Origin: Macrotis lagotis | Taxonomy: Eukaryota > Chordata > Mammalia > Peramelemorphia > Peramelidae | DNA length: 64,000 nucleotides | Assembly (NCBI RefSeq): GCF_037893015.1 | Contig: NC_133666.1 | Coordinates: 225,571,258-225,635,257 of the forward strand | Direction of reading: 5' to 3' | Program-made: the position numbers and the translations under genes | Notes under the pieces: model-generated | Seen by the model: the letters and a program-made list of their open reading frames with translations, nothing else | Told to the model about the DNA's origin: nothing | The model's database searches: none | In this document: piece by piece, positions 1 through 11,636 of the stretch | Layout of the letters: each line of letters starts with the position of its first letter | Numbering within the stretch: position 1 is the stretch's first letter

Positions 1-1080
1 CTTACAACATACTAAAACATACTGTTTTAAGTTCTGAGTATATAGAGTAGGGTATCCTCAAAAAAACCCACTCTCAAAAATTTCCCATGCTAATGAAGAG
101 ATCAGTTTGCTTTTTTTGTACCTACAATGGCTTAGCTCAATGCCTATCACTCTTACTACATACTTGTTAGGGAAACTTTAGACTCACTGATGGATGACTC
201 TGTAGGGATAATTTGTAGGGTGGTTCTTCTTCACCATGATTGTAGGACCAGGTAGAATGGAATAACTCTTCCATTTACCCACAGTATACCATTCCAAAGG
301 ATAACTGGGACTCTCTGGGAAATTGCCAATCAAATCACGCAACCTGAATTCAGCTCCCCTTGCTCCATCCTGGTATAGTAGTTCTTGGCACATCCTCTAG
401 GGAGCAGGGAGCCTAAATGCTTTTACTCCAACCTTCACCACAGGACACTTGGCTCCTTTTGGCGTGTAATGTAACAAGCTACACCATGTGTATGTTGTGT
501 CTTATGAGTAAGTGTGTAGCCTTCCATGACACATCTCAAACTCAAAACACTACCAGGGAAACTCTTAATAGAGCATTGTAGTGAATATTTTAGAATCTGT
601 GTCTATTACAAGCCAATGGTGGGATGATCTATTCAGATATAATAGAGTTTATTTGACTTGAGATAGAGTCTTAGACTTGTTATAATGATTAGGATGCCTA
701 TTTGATTTTTCAAAGTGAATTAAGAAATGATGTCCTAGGAATAAAAGGTCCTCTTATTTGGGTCTTCTTGGTCATGCTCTTTCTAATGAAACAACTTGGA
801 AAGAGGCCAAGTGCATGATTCATGTTCAGGTGGAGCACTTTCAAACAATCCAGGCAGCTTCCAGTTTCTCTCAGGTTATTGAAAACTGTGGATATGACTC
901 AAAATATAATGGTTTGCAGATGAAACAAAATCCAAGTCTCTTGACAAAATTCAGAGTCACCGGTACTTCTGCTAAATGAGAAGGTGTTAAACCCAGCACC
1001 TTGATCACATGAAAAGTGACCATTATGTTCCTCTCCCTGAAATTTTTGATCTTTGCTTTTTTGGAAACAGTAGAAGAGGC
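1..1080. other. Unassigned sequence
   Basis: Mixed-composition DNA without recognised repeat or exon. Short open stretches at 184-393 (-) and 758-979 (+) show no similarity I know. Confidence 0.35.
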
Positions 1081-1084
1081 AGTG

Positions 1085-1250
1085 TGGAACAGAAGGGGTC
1101 AGGGAATGTGCTTTAAACCTGGCTTTGCTGTTTATGATCTACAGAATTTTGAGCAAGTTACCTAACATCTCAGGACCTCAGTGTCTCCAGGGGGTTGGAC
1201 TCTATGACCTCTAAGGTCTGTCTAGCTCAATATCTACATTTTGTGATTAG
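1085..1250 (+). mobile_element. MIR3-type SINE
   Basis: Contains the MIR core-like GAGCAAGTTACCTAACATC, CCTCAGTGTCTCC, and then the MIR3-type tail GGTTGGACTCTATGACCTC with TAAGGTCTGTCTAGCTC. Diverged, with no clear target-site duplication. Confidence 0.7.
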
Positions 1251-1254
1251 CATT

Positions 1255-1450
1255 TGATGGCTCATGTTTCTATAGCATGTTAAGGTCTGCAAAACATTTT
1301 CTCTTAAAAATCCTCTGAGATTGACTTAATGGATTTAAATTCCCATTTTATAGCCCAGGAGAATGAGGGCCTAAGTGACTTGCTCCTCATCACCCATTGA
1401 GTGTCTGAAGTGGGAGATTCTCTTCTGACTCCATGTCTGCCAATGTACTT
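1255..1450 (-). mobile_element. MIR SINE, antisense
   Basis: Reads on the - strand as a diverged MIR. On the + strand the marks are GGTCTGCAAAACATTTTCTC, the CCCATTTTATAGCCCAGGAG segment, GTGACTTGCTC and CTTCTGACTCCATGTCTGCC. Confidence 0.65.
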
Positions 1451-1459
1451 CGTTATTTC

Positions 1460-2900
1460 TTGACTTCAGAGTAGATCCCAGTGATCTCTGGGATCCAGTG
1501 ATTTACACTCAACCAACAGCTAGGTTTTGTCTCAGAGATGACTGAGTTTGTCTTACGGGTTTTGAAGTTTTTCATGAGTCTTTGAGCTGCAGTGTGTTAT
1601 ATTTTGAAATTACCAATGTTAGATGTAATATAATTATCTAAGTAAACTTTCCAACCTAGTCAAATTTTCTCAAAAGTAAGTGTGTGTCAGGTTCAACAGG
1701 AGCATGGATAATTCAATGTTTGCCAGCAGTAAGTGTGATAAACACTTGCTTGTTAAGTCAATTTCATCAAGACAAAATTCGAATGTGAAGTAAGAGTGTA
1801 CCACAAGTTTATGACTAAAAATTGCAAATAGCATTCATCTGACAGATCAACTAATTTGCCGCAGTGATTCCAGCAAGATTTCAAAATGAGATAGCTGGAG
1901 TTTCTGTATGAAATGTAATTTACTGCAGAAATGCCCCAAGAGAAAACTTGAAGCTTCAGCCTTGCCTGTTGATTTTTGCCAAATAGTCAACTGGGGCTCT
2001 GTTCTTAAACAATCTGTGATTATTCACACAAAAGAAATAGTTGCATAGAATAATTAGAAACAATTAAGCACCCCACTTATTGGTAATACACCACTGGCTG
2101 CTATTACATAAGATACACAGGTGCTTGCTGCAGCCCATCAGTGGGTATTGGCCTAAAATACAAGTTTAATAGAAAAACTGGAGGTAGAAATAACACCATT
2201 CCCCATTGAACTAAAATTTAATGAGGATGGTGAAGGGATGTAATTGTGTGTTCTACCTGACTCTACTTTTAATTTAACTAGAATATATAATACCCTCTCT
2301 AAAGTTACTGTTACCAAGTAAAACAAGTTACCATTCTTATTTCTGCCCATTTCTTAAGGGGGAAAACAAAACCAAAACCTGAAGAACCCTTACTGAACCT
2401 CTCACCCCGATAATGTTACACTCCTGTTTTCTGACAATCATATAAAAGCCTTTAAGTAGTATATAAACATTGGACCTTTAAGGAGTCAGATCATATAGAC
2501 TTAGGTATCAATACCCAATGTCTTCCTTCATCTAGAGCTTTTTTTTGGGGGGGGTTGGGGGGTTCTAAAAACAATTGATAGATCTGCCAATGTATGCTCT
2601 TTTCACTGATTCATTTAACTCTAGCAATTATTTGCAAACTGTAAATTAAGAAAGGGATTGAAGTGTCAGAAGAAGATGAGAAACTGATAAATTCTAGAGA
2701 ATTGACTTCTAAAATAAGTTTGTTTGACATCTCACATTTATTGCTTTGTTTTTAAAAAAAGTTTTTCTTGATGCTATCCCTTTCCAAGGGTTGACTTATA
2801 TAAGTAATTGGCACATTGAAAAAAATCTGAAAGCATATGCACTGTTGTTATACCTTATGGACTTCCAACCTTTATGAAGGATAAGTTAGAGTGTCTTCTT
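1460..2900. other. Unassigned sequence
   Basis: No recognised family. A G-rich T-tract junction occurs at 2,540-2,562. A 65-codon open stretch on - (2,153-2,350) has no known similarity. Confidence 0.35.
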
Positions 2901-3227
2901 TTATCTTTTCATTTCCAACATGTTTGATCTTTTTAGTTTTGTTATACTCATTTTGTCCTTTGGTGTGTACTTGATCTTTCTATTTAAATTGTTCTAGTTA
3001 TTGTGCATATTGCTTTTGTGGAGGAGCTCTGCTTATTGTGCTTCACATCAATTCATGTAGTTCTTTCCATATATCTCTATATTAACCATGACATAATTTT
3101 TTCCAGCATGGTAATATTCCATTACATTCCTATACTAAATTTCTCTAGTCATTTCCCCACTGATGTGCAACTGTTCCCATTTCTTTGTTTTCACAAGTGC
3201 TTTTGTAGATATTATTTTGGTATTTAC

Positions 3228-3252
3228 ATATATATATATATATATATATATA
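3228..3252. repeat. (AT)n microsatellite
   Basis: Pure TA dinucleotide run inside the antisense L1 fragment. Confidence 0.95.
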
Positions 3253-3382
3253 GTAATTTTTAAAATTGATAGTTGAAGGGTATAGTGATCTTATTTACAT
3301 AATTTGAGTAATTCCAATTTGCTTTCTAGAATGGTTATCCTATCTCACAGCTCTATCAACAATGTATTAGTTCTCATTCCAT

Positions 3383-3645
3383 AGGTGATGCAATGGATAG
3401 AGCACTGGTATTGGAGTCAGGATAGGAGTTCAAATCCAGCCTTAGATACTATGTGATCTTGGGCTAGTCACTTAACCCTGATTACCTTACATACAGGGTC
3501 CTCTCTAGTTGTCCTGATTCATATCTGGTTTCTGGATCCAGGTGGCTTCAGAGCTCCTTTTTACTCAAATCCACTTTATGTGCTTTACATGGCTTCTCCT
3601 TCCTAATAGCATTATCTTCTTTGAGAACAAAAGACAAGCATCAAA
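3383..3645 (+). mobile_element. Mar1-like tRNA-headed SINE
   Basis: The head GTGATGCAATGGATAGAGC and the B-box-like GAGTTCAAATCCAGCC are followed by a body (CCTGATTCATATCTGG) and a tail ending TTTGAGAACAAAAGACAAGC. The same architecture occurs at 8,284-8,612, and in antisense at 60,362-60,735. It is inserted in the older L1 fragment. Confidence 0.8.
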
Positions 3646-4664
3646 CCCTCCAATAGTGAGTACTGCCATTTTGGGATTTATAGAGTGTGAGATGAAACTT
3701 CAGGGTTGTTTGGATTTTCATTTCTCCTATTGTAGGTGATTTGGAACAGTCTCTTATCCTAGGGGCATTAATTTTGTTTGTGAAAAGCTTTCAGTGTCAT
3801 GTAATTAGTCGTTTATTTTATCTTTTGTAATTGCTTTTATCTCTTGTTTGACTAAGAATGCATCTCTTATCTATAGCTGGGAGAGGTCTATGATCTGTTT
3901 TTATATCATTTTTTATAGTCTGGTCATTAATATGAGGTTGTATATCTATTTAGAATTCATTGAAGAATAGGGTGTAAGATGTTGGTCTAAGACAAATTTC
4001 TGCCAGATTCCTTTCCACTTTTCCCAGCAGTTTTTTTTAAATCAAATAAAGAGATTTTTCTAGAGAATTTGTTTTCTACTTTGTCAGACACAGGATTATT
4101 GAATTTCATTATTTTTGATTCTCCCTTGTCTAATTTCTTTCATTGATCTATATCTACCTACAAAACCAGATGGCTTTAATGAATACTGCTTTATAATATA
4201 GTTGAGGTCTGGAAGTACTATTCTCTCTTCATTGTTATTTCTTTTCATCATTTACCTGGATATTCTACATATTTTATTTTTCCAAATGAATTTTCAAATT
4301 GTTTTATCAAGTTCTATAAACTATTTCCCTAGTAATTTGATTGATTGGTCATTAAAAGTGTAAAATAAATTTGGAAGTATTATCTATTATATGGGTATTA
4401 TTGAATATTGATTATTCCTCCAAATATTTAAGTTGATCATTATGTTTTTAAGGAACACTTTGCAGGTTGATCTCTAGATATTTTATTCATTTTGTAGTTT
4501 TTAGGCATGGGATTTCCCTTTCTATTTTTCCTCTTGCAATTTTTTTATATAAATACCTAGAAATGCAATTGATTATTGAGGGCTTATTTTGTAGCCTGCA
4601 CTTTTGGTGAAGCTGCCAGTTGTCTCAAAGCTTTGATGATTCTCTAGATTTTACCATCTAAGGA

Positions 4665-5878
4665 AGTAGAATCTAAAGAGAAGTAGAAATTTAAATGTGA
4701 AGGCAGCTGGACACAATTCAGGAAGAGCTTCTATACAAACAACAATTCAAAAGTCTTGCAGTAGTTACTGAAAAACAAAGACATTTCTAGCAGAATGCAT
4801 CCCCTTTATACTGTTCATACAATATTTACAATGATGATCCCAAAATATGATTCTAGAAGGACAAACATTGGCCCCTTCTGCTTCCACCCAGTATTTTTCT
4901 GATCACTGGATTAATGTTTCCTTTACTGAATCTTATTTTCAAGTTTCTCCCAGGGATTAGTTTCAGGTTTCCCTCTTTTCTCATTCTGCATTCCCATTCT
5001 TAGGCATTTTGTCCTTTATAATGTCTTCAGTCACAATTTGATGAAGAGAGACAGCTCCAGCCTTCGCCTCTCCCACTATACAGTCCCACATCTCTGAGGC
5101 TCTAGCTGCATGACAACAAGCAAACATTTTGTCAGGGAATAAACACATTCATAGAGTTGTGGGTGGCAACATCTTTATATGGGAATCTGTTTCACACTGT
5201 TTTTCACATTTATGTCCACCCTTCTTTCAAAATGTTTTGTTTATTTTTTTGGTGGTGAAAGGAGTTTTCCTTTAAAAATGAAATTCAACTTTCATAATGG
5301 TTCCTAATAAACCAGATTTCCACTTTATTCTATCTTTTAATACCATGTAATAATACTGAGGAGATGGGGAAATGAGAAATATTTTTTGGCTTAAGATTGC
5401 AATGTACATAAATCATTAATGCTCTCTTTCCATTTTACTATACTTCTCAAATGATAATCAAGAGTAATTTTTGATTCCCCCCCCCCATCAATGGTTCATT
5501 TGAATAGGCCAGGTTGAAGCTGTTCCAATTGTTTGCAATACCATTCCATCTTTAGCCTTTCTTCTAATTTGCTATTAATTTTGACCTTTGCTTTATGGTC
5601 TGATCACACATGGACTGCTGATTCTGATATGATCCCTGTATTTCCTGTAAAGATATAATAAATAACAGTTTTTCTTTAGTTTGTATGCAGTATTTTTCAG
5701 TGCTTATCATACCCAGCACCCTCAGACTCTCTTGTGGACTCTCTTCAGAATATCCACAAAAGGCAAAAAGACTTATAAAGATCTTCCCTAGGTAATTTAG
5801 ATCAGTGGTGTAAAATTCAAATAGAAACAAGGTTCACTAATCCATATGAAATGGTCACTATGGGCAGCATTTTAACAT
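4665..5878. other. Unassigned sequence
   Basis: No confident repeat or exon; a C run lies at 5,478-5,487. Confidence 0.35.
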
Positions 5879-6037
5879 TTTTTTTTTTTTTTTTAGTTTT
5901 TGCAAGGCAACGGGGTTAAGTGGCTTGCCTAAGGCCACACAGCTAGGTAATTATTAAGTGTCTGAGGCTGGATTTGAACTCAGGTACGCCTGACTCCAAG
6001 GCCAGTGCTCTATCCACTGTGCCACCTAGCTGCCCCT
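5879..6037 (-). mobile_element. WSINE1-like SINE, antisense
   Basis: Starts with a T run (the A tail in antisense), then TTTTTGCAAGGCAACGGGG, AAGTGGCTTGCC, CACACAGCTAGGTAATTATT, GGATTTGAACTCAGG and a tRNA-like head in reverse (CTATCCACTGTGCCACCTAG). Essentially full length. Confidence 0.92.
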
Positions 6038-6354
6038 TATTTTAACATTCTTAAAATAAGACATCACATAAGTCTTAATGGATTTTATTTATTTTATTAC
6101 ATATTTACAAATTACATTTTAATCTACTTCAGGCTGCACTCTGGAATGTTGCCTGAAAACTCTCAGGGCAGCATGTTTGACACCTTTCATTTTAGTCAAA
6201 GTCTTAGGTCTTTTAGACTTTTCTTCCAGCATGTTAAGTGGATTCTTCTGGAGAGGATATAACAGAAAACTTGGATGGGAATTACTTAATATAAGAAGGT
6301 ATAAATGAGTGGTAAAGCATACCGATGGAAGGAAAATCCACATTGATGAGATAA

Positions 6355-6530
6355 AAGATCCATTGAAGTATTTTAGAATTTAGAACTGTAAGGAATCTTT
6401 TAGGTCATTTAATCTAATTTTTAATTTCATAAATTAGGAAAGTGAGATGGAGAAAGGTTAAATGGTCATGTTGGAAATGTGGTAGAATCTGGATTTGATA
6501 ATTCTAATGCAAACTCTTACCAACATACTA
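6355..6530 (-). mobile_element. MIR3-type SINE, antisense, diverged
   Basis: Antisense MIR3 pattern: TTAGAACTGTAAGGAATC, AGGTCATTTAATC, a degraded GAGGAAACTGAGG block (TAGGAAAGTGAGATGG) and ATCTGGATTTGATAATTC. Confidence 0.6.
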
Positions 6531-6659
6531 GTTTAGAAATACTTATTTTATATATCCAGTTCCTTAAAACATCAGGTATTCGTTCCATTAATTTTTGTTG
6601 ATAATGAGAATCCAGGCTGAACATTAGGGCATAATTTCTTTTTGGCTTTCCTGTTCCCC

Positions 6660-6895
6660 CTAGTAATCATAGGATAATGGATTTAGAATTTGGAAGGAAC
6701 TTAGAAATTATCCAAGCTAATCTTCTTTCTCCCTTTTTTGTCTTCTTTTTTGTTAAACAGAGGCTATTTTATCCTTCCCTGGAAGATGTGGAAACCAAAG
6801 CTCAAAGAGATTACCTAAATTTCCCAAGCTCAGACAGCTAGTTAGTTGACCCAGACTTTGAGCCTATCTATCTCCAAGTTCAGCAATTTTTCCAT
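6660..6895 (-). mobile_element. MIR3-type SINE, antisense
   Basis: Marks are AATTTGGAAGGAACTTAGA, GGAAACCAAAGCTCAAAGAG, TTACCTAAATTTCCCAAGC and CCAGACTTTGAGCC in the order expected for antisense MIR3. Confidence 0.65.
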
Positions 6896-7150
6896 TTCAT
6901 CGTATGTTCTTGTCCTTAAAGATGGCAAAAACAGAACTTTTCATCTTCCTCTTTGTCCTTGTGACTTTACCTGTCTTTTTTCATTACTGCCAACAGCACA
7001 ATTCTTTCAGTTCTTTGAGCCTAATTCTTCAACATCAACCTTGAATAATCTATATGTTCTGTCTACTCCACTCAAACATATTACAGTCATGTTATGGTCT
7101 CTTATTGTAAACCATGATCTATCTTCCCATCTCTGACACCAGTGTCCAAA
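6895..7150 (+). mobile_element. L2 fragment, possible
   Basis: The segment around AACAGAACTTTTCATCTTCC resembles the L2 ORF2 passage that encodes a KTELFIF-like stretch. It is short and diverged, so the assignment is tentative. A 96-codon open stretch here (6,846-7,136) shows no other recognisable product. Confidence 0.4.
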
Positions 7151-7194
7151 GTTTTATTCAAATTCCAATGATATTTTGCTAGATTATTTGTTGT

Positions 7195-7370
7195 ATAGTG
7201 AAAAGAACACAGTATTGAGGGTCAAAAAACTAGTTATAATTCTTAGATCCACCACTAATTGTTGTTTGTTTATTTTTGGACTAGTTATGCACTAGTTTGG
7301 GGTTCAGTTTGTTGGTAAAATGAGAAGGTTGGATTGATCTCCTAGATCCCTTCTAGCTTTTGATTTATAA
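7195..7370 (+). mobile_element. MIR3-type SINE, diverged
   Basis: Runs from AGTGAAAAGAACACAGTATT through AAAATGAGAAGGTTGGATTG to ATCCCTTCTAGCTTTTGATT, the MIR3 order on the + strand. Confidence 0.6.
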
Positions 7371-7692
7371 TGCACCATTCTAAGCAAATCCTTCACTCTA
7401 ATTGGAAAAACTTCCTTGCTGTGCCCACTTCTGAACTTTTATATCATCCATGTGATTGGAATAACACTCTCATTCTTTTATTCCAAATTGGCCCCCTTCC
7501 ATCCTCCCAAGCACATTTTAAATCTCATTGGTGCCACTGGAACTTGCAGTACTGAGCAGAAACAGACCCATATGCCCTAGAAACATCATTAACATGATAC
7601 CTTCCCCATGTCCACTTATTCTCATTTGCTTAATTGTTTTCATGTTCTTTTACTTTTTCAAGTACATATGTGTATATACAGAGAAATGTGTC

Positions 7693-7696
<4 letters not shown>

Positions 7697-7737
<41 letters not shown>
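7697..7737. repeat. (TA)n microsatellite
   Basis: Pure TA run of about 41 bases, immediately 5' of a MIR-type SINE. Open frames across it on both strands are artefacts of the repeat. Confidence 0.95.
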
Positions 7738-7742
<5 letters not shown>

Positions 7743-7789
7743 AACACACAGAAAGACAGACAGACAGATGGATAGATAGAATGAATGAA

Positions 7790-8005
7790 TTCCAGTCAGG
7801 AAGACCCAAGTTTGAATCCTTCCATAGAGACATACTAGCTGTCTGAACTTGGTCAAGTCACTTAAGCTCTCTCAGGCTCAGTTTTTTCATTTGTAGAATG
7901 AAGAAAATAATAGCAATTATGTTCTATGTTGCTATAAGGGTCAAATGAGAATATGTGTAAAGTGCTTTGCAAACCTTAATATGTTATGTAAATATTAACT
8001 ATAGG

Positions 8006-8008
<3 letters not shown>
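7790..8008 (+). mobile_element. MIR-type SINE
   Basis: Shows CAGTCAGGAAGACCCAAGTT, CTAGCTGTCTGAACTTGG, TCAAGTCACTTAAGCTC, a CTGTAAAATG-like core and the 3' phrase GTAAAGTGCTTTGCAAACC. It ends at a (TG)n run. Confidence 0.75.

Positions 8009-8054
<46 letters not shown>
8009..8054. repeat. (TG)n microsatellite
   Basis: Pure TG run of 46 bases at the 3' end of a MIR-type SINE. Confidence 0.95.
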
Positions 8055-8055
<1 letters not shown>

Positions 8056-8059
8056 ATTT

Positions 8060-8225
8060 CTAGCTAGGCAATGCAAGCTCTGGACTTGGAGAAGGAAGAA
8101 CTGAGTTCAAGTCCTAGACATCGTGTATGTGAGATACTGAAAAAGTCAATCTGTCTCAGCTTCAGTTATCTCATTCATAAAATGGGTATAATAACAGTGC
8201 AGGGCTGTTGTTAGAATCAAAGGAG
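8060..8225 (+). mobile_element. MIR-type SINE
   Basis: GAACTGAGTTCAAGTCCTAG (B-box region), AAAAGTCAATCTGTCTCAGC and CATAAAATGGGTATAATAAC follow the MIR order. It is cut by the next (TG)n run. Confidence 0.65.
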
Positions 8226-8229
8226 ATTT

Positions 8230-8233
<4 letters not shown>

Positions 8234-8281
<48 letters not shown>
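8234..8281. repeat. (TG)n microsatellite
   Basis: Second pure TG run within 250 bases, again at the 3' end of a MIR-type SINE. Confidence 0.95.
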
Positions 8282-8283
<2 letters not shown>

Positions 8284-8284
<1 letters not shown>

Positions 8285-8612
8285 TACTTAGGTGGTACAG
8301 TGGATAGAGCTCTGCTCTTGGAGTCAGGAGGATAGGAGTTCAAACCAGCTTCAGACAATTGACTCTCACTAATTGTATGACCCTGAGCAAGTCACTCTGA
8401 TTGCCCCACATCCAGGTCATCTCCAGTCATCCTGATTCATATCTGGTCACTGGACCCGGATGGCCCTGGAGGAGAAAGTGAGGCTGTTGACTTAACACAG
8501 CTCCACCTCTCTCAAATCCAATTCACATGCTTGTCATGGCATCATGCTTGTCATGGCATCACCTCCCTGATGTCATGGACTTCTTTGAAAATGAAGGACA
8601 AACATTATTATG
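8284..8612 (+). mobile_element. Mar1-like tRNA-headed SINE
   Basis: Head GGTGGTACAGTGGATAGAGC, B-box-like GGAGTTCAAACCAGC, then the body CCTGATTCATATCTGG and a tail ending TTTGAAAATGAAGGACAAAC. It is the most complete copy of this type in the window. It contains a 17-bp exact tandem duplication (8,527-8,560). Confidence 0.85.
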
Positions 8613-8619
8613 TATGTAT

Positions 8620-8658
8620 ACACACATACGTATATATATATATTATATATATATATAA
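8620..8658. repeat. Imperfect (TA)n tract
   Basis: TA-rich tract with CACACATACG interruptions, in the 3' tail of the preceding SINE. Confidence 0.8.
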
Positions 8659-8849
8659 TTTTGCAAGTCTTAAAATACTACATAAATGTTAACCATCATT
8701 ATTGTTATTGTAGCTGTCATTGCAATTTTTTTCCTTGTTTGCCTATCCATTTAAGCACTTCTTTTGACTCTGAGTTCACTAAGGGCAGAAACTTTAGGAA
8801 AACTTGATATCTTTTATGTACACATACCAGGAGCTTTATAATTTTTTAA

Positions 8850-10370
8850 AATCATTGTTAATTAGGTGATGAAAAAACCTACAAATTAGGATTGTTTCAG
8901 AATTTAAAAGCTGCAAGGTCATTAGTTTACTCTATATTGTCATCTAGGTACATACAAGTCAGCAAAGTAAGGGTTAAGTTTTTGATTTCATCTTACTCTA
9001 GAGACATAAGTAGAGATGATTAGGTTGAGATTCACAACCCTGATAATTAGCTTAGAGATTCTGAATCAGAATGTGTGCTGTGAAAAAAAGTGATTTTTGG
9101 AGCAGTTAGCCCTAAGGGGCTGGATAACCAGCTGTCTCGGATTTTTATACCTGCCAACATCTGGTTTGGCAAAGTAGGTATCAGACTATGTAACAGACCA
9201 GGAGGGAGTCCCCATAACAACTTTGCCTCTGACCTCCTGAGAGCTGGAGGAATGTTTGATTCTCTATTGGGTACAATTAGACAAAAGGTAGAATTATTTA
9301 GACTGTATGACATTTCCAAAGTGACACACATATTTTTTTATTCAAAATTATTTCCCTCCCTTGTATTTGGAGGTGGGAGGAATTCCCAAGGGCAAGGAGA
9401 GCAGAGCTTTGGCCCAAGCACAGAACAGTGGGAGATCAAACTCTGCCTTGGGAGCATCAGGTGGGAAGCCTAGGAAAGCTCAGAAGATACTAAGAAGCCC
9501 CAAGCCTGGAGGTTCTCAGGACCAGGCAGAGACTGAGAAGTGACTCCAGAAAATTGTCATTTGCTGTGTTGCTGCTGGGGGATGTCACAGGCAGCTTTTG
9601 CTTCTCTTTCCAAGCTTGTCATCATAAAATAGCCTCTGATAGACTATGACCAGCCTGGTTTTAAGGGCAAAGTTAGATTGCCTTTCCAAGATTCCATGAA
9701 GATGCCCTTGGTCAGAGGTAATCTCAAGGGTTTGTATCCTTCTGGAGTCCCTGACACAAAGATGACAAATTTATTTAATGTTTTCACTTGTTTTTAATTT
9801 TTTTCCTCTAAGGCATCTTTATGTTTTATTTCACCTTATCCTCACAATAAAAAGAATAATAAAAATAAAACTAAGAAAATTCCCCAGTACTCTAGCCTTG
9901 TTTCTGCTTAGCTCTGTGTTGTGTCCTTTTTGCCTCAAGACTCTTTAAGACTTAAGAGTCTGCTCTTTATGGTTAAGGGTTGACTTTTTCTTTGTTGGTA
10001 CCATGAGACCAAGTAATTTAGACTCCACTCCTTGTTGACACTATGGAGTCATTCAAGGGTAAAATTTGAAGTCATTTCTTGGATACTTATGAAAACTGAG
10101 CATATGGACACAGGAACCCTGCCCCTCCACTTGCCACTTGCCCCTCCCCAACCTTTCTGCATTACAATTGCAGAATATTTCCATATTATTGTGATAGGAC
10201 TCTAGACCACTCAAGGAAGAAGAGTTGTGATTTAAACCCTGATTCCAAACTCTTGGAGAGTCAAGAGGAGTACTGGTGTTTGGAGGAGGCTTACTTGATG
10301 GTATATCACTTGACATCCTTCTGTTTCCTAACACATGTAGGAATTTGTCTAAAAATCTCACTTCCTTTCA
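8850..10370. other. Unassigned sequence
   Basis: No repeat family or exon recognised. An open stretch of 127 codons on + (9,090-9,473, no ATG at its start) overlaps one of 94 codons on - (9,047-9,331), and a 102-codon open stretch lies on - at 10,053-10,361. None resembles a family I know, so I do not call them genes. An A-rich segment with AATAAA-like motifs lies at 9,846-9,870. Confidence 0.5.
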
Positions 10371-10479
10371 GTCCATTATTAAAATTTGAGTCCTAAATGG
10401 GCAGGCACATCTTTTTTTAAGATGAACTTTATATTGCGTAGCACTGTTGTCTTAATTTTATGATGATTCATCATAAAAG

Positions 10480-10503
10480 AATAATAATAATAATAATAAT
10501 AAT
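10480..10503. repeat. (AAT)n microsatellite
   Basis: Eight AAT units. Confidence 0.9.
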
Positions 10504-10539
10504 TGTTACCATTTATATAGCATTTTAAGGTCAACCTAA

Positions 10540-10558
10540 ATATATATATATATATATA
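10540..10558. repeat. (TA)n microsatellite
   Basis: Short pure TA run preceding a reverse Mar1-like SINE. Confidence 0.9.
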
Positions 10559-10579
10559 ATACACACAAATACATGCATT

Positions 10580-10795
10580 TGCTCTAGGGTTTTCTTGGCA
10601 AAGTTATGAAGTGGTTTGCCATTTTTTTTCTCCAGCTCATTTTACAGATGAAGAACTGAGGCAAACAAGCTTTAAGGATTTGCCAAGGATCACATAGCTA
10701 GTAAGTATTTGAGGTCAGATTTGAACTCATATATTTTTTATTCCAAGCCTCTTTGTTCTATTCAGAACTATACTTTCTAACTGCCCATTTGCATA
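10580..10795 (-). mobile_element. Mar1-like SINE with AATGGCAAACC body, antisense
   Basis: On the + strand: GTTTTCTTGGCAAAG, GTGGTTTGCCATT, CTCCAGCTCATTTTACAGAT, GAGGCAAACAAGC, ACATAGCTAGTAAGTATTTG and GATTTGAACTCA. This is the reverse of the type seen at 15,765-16,012. Confidence 0.8.
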
Positions 10796-10985
10796 ATAAC
10801 CATATATTATCTCATTTGAGCCTCATAATAACCTTGAGAACTAGGTGCTGTTATTTTCCCTCATATTATAGATGAAGAAATTGAGGCTGAGAGAAGTCAA
10901 ATGACTTGCCCAGGGTCTGAGGCAGGAGGTAAGTTCAAGTATTCCTGATCCGAAGTCTGGCACTATGTTATCTAGCTACCTTCCA
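10795..10985 (-). mobile_element. MIR SINE, antisense
   Basis: TTATCTCATTTGAGCCTCAT, GATGAAGAAATTGAGGCTGA, AATGACTTGCCCAGGGTC and a reversed head (GGCACTATGTTATCTAGC). It abuts the previous SINE. Confidence 0.78.
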
Positions 10986-11620
10986 TCAGGGAGGAAGGGT
11001 TACACATTTGGAATTTCAAAATACACTTATGCAGCTATAAAATTTTACTACTATATTCACAGTCCCATTAGTTAAAAGAAAAAAATGCAAGAAAATCCTT
11101 ACCATTCTTTAGAAGTATTTATTATAAGGGAAATTAAAAACTAAAAAATAAAACTCACAAAAACTTCCAGTTGGCTAGTCAAAAAGAAAAAACTGGTAAA
11201 CAGGTAAAAAAATGAGCAGCAAATCTCATGGAGTTTCATTAAGAATGAATCTGTTCCTAAATGGGAGCTAAGATGATATTCACCTTACTGAGAGGACTTA
11301 CTTTATTGTGATAATCAGGAGTTCTCACTGTCACTTTTTCTAGGTCAACCTGGGTATGGACTTTGGAAGGTTGCCAAGAAAAAATCCCCTAGATATAAAC
11401 TACAAAGACAGGTTGTATTTAGTTCATATCTGTTATTCTAGTTCCTTAATTTTCTAATATTCCACATCTTCACCTAAGTTTATACAGACAGAATCACTTA
11501 GTTCAGTTATAAAATTCAGGGGTTCTACTCTCTGAATTTGAGTTACCTTCAAACTGTAAATCCTATGGTTCTATGGTTTGGTGATAATGAAAAAGTGATG
11601 GTCAAAGTAAGAGATTTTTT
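10985..11620. other. Unassigned AT-rich sequence
   Basis: No recognisable gene or repeat family. A-rich stretches occur at about 11,080-11,220. Confidence 0.4.
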
Positions 11621-11636
11621 AAAAATAGATATAGGG
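11621..11636 (+). repeat. Left target-site duplication of SINE
   Basis: AAAAATAGATATAGGG recurs exactly at 11,816-11,831. Confidence 0.92.

Larger units (their letters stand above)
2900..4665 (-). mobile_element. L1 fragment, 3' part of ORF2, antisense
   Basis: Read on the - strand this is the degraded 3' half of an L1 ORF2. It matches the other three antisense L1 blocks in the window phrase by phrase: the ATATCTCTATATTAACCATG area, the passage on a mutated CTCCAGAATGG theme at about 3,325, and the ATGGCTTTAATGAATACTGC passage near 4,170. It is interrupted by a SINE at about 3,383-3,645 and an (AT)n tract at 3,228-3,252. No long frame remains. The outer edges are uncertain by about 100-150 bases. 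Confidence 0.7.

Noticed and set aside
7528..7846. Overlapping open frames on both strands across the TA run
   Set aside because: They consist largely of (YI)n repeats from the microsatellite and have no other support.
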